DNA from: Pagrus major
Taxonomy: Eukaryota; Chordata; Actinopteri; Spariformes; Sparidae
Length of the DNA stretch: 64,000 nucleotides
Reading direction: 5' to 3'
Assembly (NCBI RefSeq): GCF_040436345.1
Contig: NC_133230.1
Location: 17,122,197 to 17,186,196 of the forward strand
The notes below the pieces were generated by a model that did no database searches, was not told the origin of the DNA, and saw only the letters and a list, made by a program, of their open reading frames with translations. Shown in pieces: positions 23,801 to 35,800 of the stretch. Numbering within the stretch: the stretch's first letter is position 1; each line of letters opens with the position of its first letter. The translations under genes were made by a program, and so were the position numbers.

Positions 23801-26800
23801 ACTTCTTTCTCTTCTTTGATGGGTTTCTTGACTCCTTTCTCTTCTTTGAGAGGTTTCTTCACTTCTTTCTCATCTTTGGATGGTTTCGTTACCTCTTTGT
23901 CTTCTTTGGATGGTTTTTTGACTTCTTCCTCTTCTTTGATGGGTTTCTTGTCTTTCTGTTCTTTAGATGGTTTCTTGATCTCTTTCTCTACTTTGAGAGG
24001 CGTTTTTACTTCTTTCTCTTCTTTGATGGGTTTCTTGACTTCTTTCTCTTCTTTGGATGGTTTCTTGACCTCTTTCTCTTCTTTGGGTGGTGTCTTTACT
24101 TCTTTCTCTTCTTTGATGGGTTTCTTGACTTCTTTCTCTTCTTTGAGAGGTTTCTTCACTTCTTTCTCATCTTTGGATGGTTTTGTTACCTCTTTGTCTT
24201 CTTTGGATGGTTTCTTGACTTCTTCCTCTTCTTTGAGAGGTTTCTTGACTTCTTGCTCGTCTTTGATAGGTTTCTTGTCTTGTTTTTCTTCTTTGGATGG
24301 TTTCTTGACCTCTTTCTCTTCTTTGGATGGTGCCTTTACTTCTTTCTCTTCTTTGAGAGGTTTCTTGACTTCTTTCTCTTCTTTGATGGGTTTCTTGACT
24401 TCTTTTTCTTCTTTGGATGGTTTCTTGATGTCTTTCTCTTCTTTGGGTGGTGTCTTTACTTCTTTCTCTTCTTTGATGGGTTTCTTGACTTCTTTCTCTT
24501 CTTTGAGAGGTTTCTTCACTTCTTTCTCATCTTTGGATGGTTTTGTTACCTCTTTTTCTTCTTTGGATGGTTTCTTGATGTCTTTCTCTTCTTTGGATGG
24601 TTTCTTGACCTCTTTTTCTTCTTTGGATGGTGCCTTTACTTCTTTCTCGTCTTTGGATGGTTTCTTGGCTTCTTTCTCTTCTTTGGATGGTGCCTTTACT
24701 CCTTTTTCTTCTTTGGATGGTGCCTTTATTTCTTTCTCTTCTTTGAGGTGTTTCTTAACTTCTTTCTCCTCTTTGATGGGTTTCTTGACTTCTTTTTCTT
24801 CTTTGGATGGTTTCTTGACCTCTTTTTCTTCTTTGGATGGTACCTTTACTTCTTTCTCTTCTTTGATGGGTTCCTTGACTTCTTTCTCTTCTTTGGATGG
24901 TTTCTTGACTTCTTTTTTTTCTTTGAGGTGCTTCTTAACTTCTTTCTCTACTTTGATGGGTTTCTTGACTTCTTTTTCTTCTTTGGATGGTTTCTTGATG
25001 TCTTCCTCTTTTTTGGATGGTTTCTTGACCTCTTTCTCTTCTTTGGATGGTGCCTTTACTTCTTTCTCTTCTTTGAGGTGCTTCTTAACTTCTTTCTCTA
25101 CTTTGATGGGTTTCTTGACTTCTTTTTCTTCTTTGGATGGTTTCTTGATGTCTTTCTCTTCTTTGGGTGGTTCCTTGACCTCTTTCTCTTCTTTGGATGG
25201 TACCTTTAGTTCTTTTTCTTCTTTGAGGTGCTTCTTAACTTCTTTCTCTACTTTGATGGGTTTCTTGACTTCTTTTTCTTCTTTGGATGGTTTCTTGATG
25301 TCTTTCTCTTCTTTGGGTGGTTCCTTGACCTCTTTCTCTTCTTTGGATGGTACCTTTAGTTCTTTTTCTTCTTTGATGGGTTCCTTGACTTCTTTCTTGT
25401 CTTTGGATGGTGCCTTTACTTCTTTTTCTTCTTTGGTGGGTTTCTTGACTTCTTTCTCTTCTTTGGATGGTTTCTTGACTTCTTTTTCTTCTTTGGATGG
25501 TTTCTTGACTTCTTTCTCTTCTTTGGTGGGTTTCTTGACTTCTTTCTTTTCTTTGGATGGTTTCTTGACTTCTTTTTCTTCTTTGGATGGTTTCTTGACC
25601 TCTTTCTCTTCTTTGAGAGGTTTCTTCATTTCTTTCTCTTCTTTGAGAGGTTTCTTGACTTCTTTCTCTTCTTTGGATGGTTTCTTAACCTCTGTTTCTT
25701 TTTTGAGAGGTTTCTTGACTTCTTTCTCTTCTTTTGATGGTGTCTTTACCTCTTCCTCTTCTTTGAGAGGTTTCTTCACTTCTTTCTCTTCTTTGGGTGG
25801 TTTCTTGACCTCTTTGTCTTCTTTGAGAGGTTGCTTGACTTCTTTCTCTACTTTGAGAGGTTTCTTGACCTCTTTCTCTTCTTTGAGAGGTTGCTTGACT
25901 TCTTTCTCTACTTTGAGAGGTTTCTTGACCTCTTTCTCTTCTTTGGATGGTTTCTTGACTTCTTCCTCTTCTTTGAGAGGTTTCTTGACTTCTCTCTCTT
26001 CTTTGAGAGGTTCCTTGACTTGTTTCTCTTCTTTGGATGGTTTCTTGACCTCTTTGTCTTCTTTGGATGGCTTCTTGACTTCTTCCTCTTCTTTGAGAGG
26101 TTTCTTGACTTCTCTCTCGTCTTTGAGAGGTTTCTTGACTTCTCTCTCTTCTTTGAGAGGTTTCTTGACCTCTTTCTCTTCTTTGAGAGGTTTCTTGACT
26201 TGTTTCTTTTCTTTGAGAAGTTTCTTGACTTCTTCCTCTTCTTTGAGAGGTTTCTTGACTTCTTTCTCTTCTTTGGATGGTTTCTTCAACTCTTTGTCTT
26301 CTTTGAGAGGTTTCTTGAGTTCTTTCTCTTCTTTGGATGGTTTCTTGACTTTTTCCTCTTCTTTGAGAGGTTTCTTGACCTCTTTCTCTTCTTTGAGAGG
26401 TTTCTTGACTTCTTTCTCTTCTTTGGATGGTTTCTTGACTTTTTCCTCTTCTTTGAGAGGTTTCTTGACTTCTTTCTCTTCTTTAAGAGGTTTCTTTACT
26501 TCTTCCTTTTCTTTGAGAGGTTTCTTGACCTCTTTCTCTTCTTTGGATGGTTTCTTTAACTCTTTGTCTTCTTTGAGAGGTTTCTTTACTTCTTTCTCTT
26601 CTTTGAGAGGTTTCTTGACTTCTTTCTCTTCTTTGGATGGTTTCTTCAACTCTTTGTCTTCTTTGAGAGGTTTCTTCACTTCTTTCTCTTCTTTGGATGG
26701 TTTCTTGACCTCTTTGTCTTCTTTGGATGGTTTCTTGACTTCTTTCTCTTCTTTAAGAGGTTTCTTTACTTCTTCCTTTTCTTTGAGGGGTTTCTTTACT

Positions 26801-29800
26801 TCTTCCAATTCTTTGGGTGTCTGTTCTGCTTTTTTGTCTTTAGATGGCTTTGGTTCTTCTAAAAGTTCATCAAGTTATAAAAACTGTCAGTTCTTTATGT
26901 ACCGTAACATGTCTGTAACAGACTACACAGCTAGAGTATACTGTCATCTTTGTGTACAAGTGGGAATGTTGCTTATATGGAAACAATAGAAAATGCTGAA
27001 TAACTATCATACGTATATGCTTATAGTGATAACATATGCATATACACTAAGGTTAAACAAAGAAATTATTGAACATCATTCTGTTTCGAACCTATTTCAT
27101 ACTTTGTACATAAACTCTACAAAAGGCTGGTTTCTGTGTTTACACAGGTACATGTCCATGTACAATATTTGAACTTTCTGATGAAGTGTAATTACCTTTG
27201 AGCCTCTGTTGTTTCTTCTGAACTGGTTTGGCCTCCTCCTTTGGCTTTTCCTCTTCTAGTTTTATCTTTATGGTCTCCTCATGTTTGGCTTCTTTCTCTT
27301 TTTTCTCCTCTTTTTCAGTTTCTGCAGCTTTGAGGTCTGTAAACAACCATATTCATAAGTAAAGTTATCAGGTGCTCATGTAGATAGAGTACATTCTTGT
27401 TTTACTAAGTTGTATCAAATCAATGTATTCAATGAGAAAATTAGGAAACATAAAAATATCTGGGGAGAAAACAAAGTGGAGGGTGCACAATTTCAAGAAC
27501 ATTACCTTTCATAATGGCATCTTTAACTTCTTTTATTGCGTGCCTTTCCTTTGCCTCTTTGAGAACTAAAGTATTTCATGCAGAAATATATATAAATATA
27601 CAGTACATAAGAGAGCAATTCTAGCCAAAAGTCAGACCAGCAATATAGTCATCACGACAAGTAATCATGCTTGCCTAGGAAGCACTGTAAGCATTACACA
27701 CTAAAAACACTATGGCTACAAACACACCAAAAGCATTCCAAAAATGTCCTCATCCAGAAATCAATCAATGTTTTTCTCAGTCCTTTAGCTCCATCTAGCT
27801 GCTGTCTCTACTAATGGCTCACTGCCTGAGGCAATGACTGCTCAGTTTAAAGAAGGAACACTTAAGCTGCCAATTTAATTAGCACTTTAGGAAATAGATT
27901 TGTCCTCACGTAGTTATCAAGATGAAAAAAAAGCACAGTTAAAGGAGCTGGAATTAACAGGTGATGTACTAGCCCCAAGATCCTCTTTCAGTGCAGCTAT
28001 TCACACCTAAGTCAGGATGAGTTTCTGATGTAAATAAAACTTGACTTGACATTATCATATCCATCTCTATAGGTTTTTTAAATTTAATGTGCTAATCTTT
28101 CTTGTGGTCAGATGAGTTTAACAGTTTAGTTCCTATGTGTCCAGTACAGATAGCTATTGGTTAAGCACACAAACTTATGTTTATAGAGGACTAGCCTATA
28201 TATTATGATCCCAGACTGATCAATGCAGATACACAAATAACGACCAAGATTTCCTTGGAGCCCCAAAAACTGAGGTGAAGACATGTCCGAGTGAGTTTGC
28301 TAGCTCAACTTAAGCAGATATTTTGCACTTCTCATAAGGTTTTACAAATTGTTTTGTAGAGTGACAAACAGAAAGGAGAGGTGGGGGAAAATAACTGGAA
28401 GAACAGGTGTTTCTTGTCCTGAGGAGTTTTGGAGGATAGGCTAGTCATTCAAACACACCATAGGTGCTCTGCACACACAGTCCATGCATACTGTGCTAGC
28501 TAACGTTACAGCTAACGTAGTCAAAACATAGGCCGTTTAAGGCAAGAATACAAAACATTTTGGTCAAATAACACATGTCATGAATTTACTTGTGGTCAAT
28601 GTGATCCGTAAAACAACAAAAATATTAGCTTAGCTTATCTAATTACAAGCAGGTGAAGAAAGTTAGCCTAGCACAGGGATTTGCAAAGAGGGTCTATATT
28701 ATATCATAAAGTCCAAGTGTATATTTAAAGTATTGCTTGTACAACATTATAATTATTTGCATTACCTCTGTTTTGTAGCTCCTCTTTGCATGACGCTTTG
28801 GTGGATGTAAACAGGAAGTACAATGTTGCCAGGGAGCAGGTGAGTTAGCTGTGGGCTACAACTTGAGTCCTGGTATTTTTTTTTACCTGTATTTGTATTT
28901 GTTTACAATTTGTCTAATTGGAACTATTAAAAGTAGGCCATTAGCAGTTCCTGTTTACAATTTACCCAAGGGTGTACAGACAGCTATCTCTGGATTACTT
29001 TGACGCTAAAGAAAACTAAAAAATACTGTGATTTTAAGGCAAGTTCTGCAGTTATTAGGATCATCTTTTTTGTGTTTTTATGGATGTTTCACGATAGACG
29101 TAAGAGATAATCATATCCTAGGGAAGTATAAGTCACACTCATTACTGAATATAAATGACACAGAGATTTCTGATATCAGCCTTCGCCTCTGATTCTGGGT
29201 AAAACAGCAAACATTTCCTAAAACCAATCTAATCTGTTTAATCTGTAATGAAACACCTTTTGTGATGAAACAAGGTTTAAAAGCTTGGTGCTCTGCTTGA
29301 TGATGAACACTCAGAACAAAACAGCAAAAACACAATGTTAACAAAAAGCACTGAAATAAAATATACGAAATAATATACATGAGACGTTCAAGTATCTGTT
29401 AGGCCCTTAAAACTAGTCATGTCACAAAGCATTTAGTGTGTCATTCGAAAACATGTTAAGGAAATGTAAAGATGATAAATACTCATACTATCATTCCAAA
29501 TTACATTCATCATGATGAACACACTCACCATTCAAAAAAATTTTTTTAACCTGCTAATGAAGAAAATGATGAAACATACATGAGAGTAATGGTAAAAGTG
29601 TTGTACCTTTCTCATGCTTGTGATCAGCTCTTGATCCAAGTCTTCTGAGCCTCTCATGGGGAATATGAACCTTCCTCTTTCGTTTAAGTTCAGGTTTCCC
29701 ACTTTCACTGTTGTTGTTGTTTTCATCATGATCGTCGATGATGTCGGAGTATTCGTCTTCGTCGAGAACAGTCGTCCCTTCTTCCTCATCATCGGATTCA

Positions 29801-32800
29801 GGTGCTACGCTGGCATTATCGAGTTTCTCAGCTGACAGGATTTTAAGGTCAAGCTGTTGGACAGATGGCTCTTTTTCTTCCTCTTTATCATCCACCTCCA
29901 CGTGAATCTCCATTTCTTCCTGTTTTTCTTCTTCTTCTTCTTCCTCATCCTCCTCATAGAAAGACTCATCATCATGAAGATCTAAAGCTTGATCGTCCTG
30001 GTCAGTTTTTGAAAACTCTTCTTTGACACCAATGTCGCTTATTATAATGTTTTCTTTGTCTTTTTCTTCATGAAGATCTTTATCTTCAATCTCCTCCTCA
30101 TCAGCCTCTTCTTCTGTTTTTGTGTCCTCCTCCTTCTCCTCCTCTTCTATAGCATCTTCAGTTTTTGTACCCTCTTCTTCCTCCTTCTCATCTTCCATTT
30201 TGGTCTCCTCAACCTCTTCTACTCTCTCCTCCTCCTCCTCAATGTGTACCAAAACTTCTTCAGCTTTGGTCTCCATCTCCAGCTCTTCCTCCTCCTCATC
30301 TTCTACCACATTTTCTCCTGTTTTTGTCTCCCCCTCCTCCTCCAAATGTACCAAAACTTCATCAGCTCTGGTCTCCTCCTCCTCCTCAACTTCTACCACC
30401 TTTTCTGCTGTTTCGGTTTCCTCCTCCTCCTCACTGTGTACCAAAACTTCATCAGCTGTGGTCTCCTCCTCCTCCTCTCCCTCCTCCTCATCTTCTACTC
30501 CCTCTTCCGCTGTTTTGGTTTCCTCCTCCCCTTGTACTAAAACTTCTTCAGCTTTGGTCTCCACCTCCTCCTCCTCATCATCATCATCATCTTCTACCCC
30601 CTCTTCCACTGTTTTGGTTTCCTCCTCCCCGTGCACCAAAACTTCCTCATCTTTGGTCTCCTCCTCCTCATTTTCTACCACTTCTTCTTCTGTTTTTGTC
30701 TCCTCCCCCTCCCCGTGTACCAAAACTTCTTCAGCTTTGGCCTCCTCCTCCTTCTCCCCCTCCTCTGCTTCTATCTCAACCTCTTCATTTTTAATATCTC
30801 CATCTTCTTGTTCTTCCTCGTCATCTGCTGTTTTTAATTCATCCTCTTCTGTAACAATGCCGCCGTCATATTCTTTCTCCTCCTCCTCTTCCTCAATGTT
30901 TGCTGCATCCCACTCGGTTTTAATGATCTCTTCCTCCTCCTTCTTAGTATCCCCCTCTACTGCTTCTTCCTCTTCCTCTTCCTCCTTGCCGTCATCATGG
31001 AGGAGCTCCTCATCTTCCGGTGCTCGTTCATGTTCCGTTTCTTCGACGTCGACATGTTTCACTAGTGATGTGATAGCAACAAATTTAGTGCCTTTTATCG
31101 ATCTTGTATCTGACTAAAAAATTGGACTATTAAAGAAAAACCGTGTGAAAGAAAAACCGTGTGAATACCATCATCTTCCTCTGCCGCTGTCAGATCTGCT
31201 TCAGAGGGAACTTCAGCTTCCTCCTCCATCTTTGAGTCTGGGGCTTCACTTAACTCTGCAGCAGCAGCAGCAGCAGCTTCTTCTTTGGCAGCTTGCATGA
31301 TCTCTGTAACTGTATCATCCACCCATGTGACCTTTTTAATCCGACCTTCACCTTCACGCATTTTTATACAGAAATGCAGCTCCGAAAACTTGTTTTAAGG
31401 TACAGAAAGAATTTGATGGGGTGAAATGACCGTTCATAGCATTACATAGTACACAGCACATGCGGAAGTTAATAACTTTCAACATATGCTCATATCAGGT
31501 TAAAAGCCTGCAAACTCCCCTCCAGTTAGTTAGAACTGAAGATGCATCTTGAATGAAAGGTGAAACGTCTTCAAGAAACTGAAACAAGTCCAGCACTTAA
31601 AATATGCTCATATCTTTACAATTTCCTTGTTGTCAGCAAATCTTGAAATGACCAAAACCGAGTAAAGAGTAGAGTTTACTGTGGTAAATCTTTAAAAGTG
31701 TGTCACAAGTGTATAGTTTCATTTTAAGTAACTTCCTGAAACAGCTGGGCACTTCACTTTTTAGTAAACTTTACCTGAAAAGAGCAGTAAATAATGGTTT
31801 TTGTTGGGGGCTATTTTTAGCTGCGTATGTACACATATTTAATGCTCAGTGAGTACTGATTGGAGCAGAACAGTGTATGTGGGATTGATTGAAAATAAAC
31901 TAAAAGTAAACAGAAATGGAGGTCTAAGGTAGGTATGGGTACAAGTAATAGATTAATCAAGTAATAATCAGACATGTACCTTTTCCATCTTACATTGCTT
32001 TTTCTAAATACTGTAAAATACTGTTAATACTGTATACCAAACTTCAAATATTCTTTTTTCACATTATGGGGTTGTTTGTAGCCTTATGCTAGAGAGTTTC
32101 TCTAAGTCCATTTATAGTTGACCTTTTTTTAGTCCCTTAAAGTTTTTAGGAAGTACAGTTCACCCTATACGAATCTCTGATGGCGCATTTGATATATTTT
32201 ACTGCCACAGAGGAAATACATTTCTGATAAGTGGAAATGTCAGCCAGGAACTGCCAGTGTCACAGATGATAAGTGGGTAAAAAAGACAGTCGCAACTATG
32301 CTGAAAACTGTCAGAGGAAATATATCAGGATCCTGACAGGAGAGCATCTGAGTATGTAGCTGATATACATTAACATGGGATTTACATTATGATTTAATGG
32401 ACGTATTTCATGTTAACTTTCGCATCTTAGAATTAGTTGGGTCAATATAGCGGATAATTTAGCAGTCAGTGCAAATGTCTCTCATCTATGGTGCAAAAAA
32501 AACAAACAAGATATCTTCTTCATTTCATGGGAATTGATGACAAACAGAAACATTTAGACTATTGCCAGACTTATTCCAAAAATATTACCACCCACCATTG
32601 ATTTAGTGAGTAATATTCTGAAGGCTAACTTTTGAAACATGTTGTACTGATGATTTATGATTATTCCATGCAAAGACAAAATGAAATACTCGGCACGGAC
32701 ACACACGTCATCCAATACAAACAATCCAGATACAAACAATCCAGATACAAACAGCATACAGGATATGACAGATGTTTAAATTGTTGAAATACAGGTGGCA

Positions 32801-35800
32801 GACACATATTAAAGACGCCTTTTCAAGCTCAACATAACAAAACTTTTTAACATATGACACAAAATATGATGAGTGGAACAAAAAGATGTGAATGCAGAGT
32901 TCAGTGAAATGTAACATCCAACAAACAGTCAGTGTGACAAACAAAGGAAGAGATGCAGTCACCAGGTCATAGATGTTTATTCCAGTGAAAGTATACAGTG
33001 GTTATGATAAAAAATTGTTCATGCCATAATTAATAGAGTTTGTTCAAACATCACATACAGTTACATCATACATTAGAAAAAGACATAAGGCAGACTTGAG
33101 ACCGGTTCATACAAAGACAAACAAAAATCAATGCAAACATGCTTGAAAGGCCACTATTTGCGGGCAGCACACATTAAACCTGTCCATAACAAACATCATA
33201 GTGTGGCGTTTTCTTACCTTTTTCTAAAGGTGGCAGGAATTCACCTACATTAGAAAGAAGAAAATAAAAAAATGACAATTAGCTTAATATTTTAACCATT
33301 ATTTTTATTGTCTGTATTGTGACAGCAAGGAAAATTATTGCCATTACTTACCTTTCCTCTGTACCAATTTTATATCAGGCACGGGAGCTACGATTTCATC
33401 TAGTCAAACAGAAGAAAAAGACATGTTGTAGTTTGCAGAAATAGGCTAGTAAGATGCTTTTAGGTTTATTAAAACTAATAAAAAGTAAAACCTTTTTCAG
33501 TCACTATGTGTACAACCGGTGTGGCAGCAGGTTCACCTAAAACATGAGAAGAAAATATGGCAAAATATGCATCAAGATTTTTTAATATACATATTTTTGT
33601 CTTTCTGGATCAGAAGTATTGAAGCATTTGAATTAAAAAGACAAGCATACCTTGATCACCAACAAGCATGCTTGACATGGAAGCTATAAACAAATCCTTC
33701 TTGTCTGACATTTCCAGAATGGCATCTTCAACGACTTTCATGGGGTCAATGGACACTTCAGGCATGATCCCTGAAATATCAGCACACCACAAACTCAGTC
33801 AGAGCTGCTGTTCATAATACTAACATATACAACTTCAGATTGTTCACTGTTTCTCCCATTACAATATATATTTGTATACCTTTTTCCAAAGAGAAATATG
33901 AGCAGTCCCATAAAAAGTAAACTCATGGTGACATACCAGCAACCGTAATGTGGCTGATATGTAAATTATACGTTGTCATGTGTGAAAACAGACCTTGTTC
34001 GCCAATCAGCATTGAGGAGATGTAGCCCACAAGCATGCTGATTTGTTCTGTGGTGATTTCTGCTGTTCTCTTCAGGGCTGACATGGGGCTGAATCCCAAA
34101 GCATTCTGGATACCTGATCAACAGAAAGTCACAAGTAAAAGTACTGTATTCAAAACCTTGCTGAAGTAAAGTAAGTCAGCAAATTTGTCTTAAAGTGGCA
34201 AAAAGTACTCATACTTCCCTATCACGGTTTTACTATTATGTTTTTGACTAATATCACTGCATTAATGTGAATGTTGCATTTTATCGGCTGATTTTCAGTA
34301 TTCTCTTATACTTTTGAGTAGTTTAATCGACAGCAAAGCTTCATATTCTGTAAGATTATTATACTGTATGTACTGTATGTATTCCTGTGAGAACCACATA
34401 TCTTTAAAAATGAAAACTAGCCTGTATACATATATATACATATTACTTAACTTAAGAAGTAGGAGGATTTCCTCTGAAATTTAGTGGAGTAGAAGTATTA
34501 AGTAGCATAAATGAAAATGCTCAAGTACAGTACAAGTACCTCAAATATATACTTAAGTAGCCTAATATACTTGGTGACATCCCAGGTATTGTAGAGATAC
34601 ACATACATAGATTAGGTAAAAGTTAATAACCACGACAGATACTGTACCTTGTACTGCGTCCAGTATTACATCCATGATTGCACAGAGAACATCTTGGATG
34701 TATCCTGCTATTCCACTCACAAAGTCGTTAGTAACACTGAAGACATTTCTGCCAATAACCACAGGGTCAATGAAGCTAACGTCAGTGGTTCCTGAGAAGA
34801 ACAACACACATCCAGGCCCAAAACTCCGGTTAGTTACTTCATTCAACAAATTATTCTGTCATTTAGTTGAAAAGACAGTTAATGACCAATCAATGATTAA
34901 TTTTCTCTTTAAAAAAACAAAACTATATATCTATAACAAATACAAACGTTATTAACTAATAATGTTGGTTTAGTCATGAGTTAAGGGTTCAACAATACAG
35001 ACATAATTATATTTAATGTAAAGGTTAGAATATGAAGCAGGTACCTTTTGTTATGTCCAGTATTTTGTCTACGATGGCACAAAGCACGTCCTGGATGTAG
35101 CCCACTATTCCACTCAGAGTGTCATTAGTAACACTGAAGGCATCTCTGCCAACTACCACAGGGTCCATGAAGCTGACGTCAGTGGTTCCTGGGGGAAAAC
35201 AAATAAGCACAAAGAACAAATATGTAAAATCAAAACGGTGTGCTGCGTTAATGGCCATTTTAAGATGTTAGGAGGTTTAATACCTTTCACTACATTCAGA
35301 ACAGTGTCCAGGATGGCACAGAGCACATCCTGGATGTAGCCCACCACTCCACATGTGAATTCATTAATAACATTGAAGACACCTCTGCCTATGACCACAG
35401 GGTCAATGTAGCTAACGTCAGTTTTTCCTGAGAAAACAAGGACATTTGTGAGGGAAAAACTAATTTATTAATATCAAACTCAGCAAGAATTATTGAAGTA
35501 GAGTTTTAGATGAATGAATCAAATGATTAGTCGTTTTTACACATTTAATTAGAATATTTATCATGCTATTTTCTTGTGAATTCAAAGGATTCCTTTGTAA
35601 GAAATAAGCATTAAAATATAGAATACGTACCTTTATTAATGTCCAATATAGTATCCAATACAGTATCCACTATAGCACACAATGTGTCCCTGAAGGAGCC
35701 TACAACTCCACCCATGAAGTCATTCGTTGAGTGGAAAGCCCGTCTACCAATGACCACAGGGTCAACATAGTCGAGGTAGAAGTTCCCTGTGGGATCATTA

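Noticed and set aside
24253-26559. Further plus-strand frames of 242-318 codons rich in Phe, Leu and Trp across the array
   Set aside because: Same repeat artefact in another frame; they look hydrophobic only because they read the complement of Lys/Glu codons.
22911-26808. Regular 30-nt repeats at first sight like a CRISPR array
   Set aside because: Repeats abut with no unique spacers, they are in frame inside an exon, and the sequence is from an animal.
22757-26989. Plus-strand open frame of 1410 codons rich in Phe, Ser, Leu and Gly, opposite the giant trdn exon
   Set aside because: It is a by-product of the 30-nt repeat: the period is a multiple of 3 and the complement of the unit has no stop in this frame. 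It has no plausible splice context, and the minus frame has matched exon borders and a known family.
30122-31117. Plus-strand Ser/Thr-rich frame of 331 codons and Pro/Leu-rich frames at 30070-30837
   Set aside because: They are the complement of GAG/GAA-rich codons in the acidic exon. No splice signals or start context support them.
14952-31361. Reading the MREGEG exon to the C-terminal exon as a wholly separate new gene
   Set aside because: Not excluded, but disfavoured: phase-1 continuity with the membrane-span exons, the triadin C-terminal tail and the fabp7 neighbour all fit one trdn gene with an optional internal start.
31362-31368. TATAAAA on the minus strand just before the 31361 ATG
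   Set aside because: It touches the ATG, so a transcript it directed would start 25-30 nt downstream, inside the reading frame. It cannot be the promoter for that start codon.
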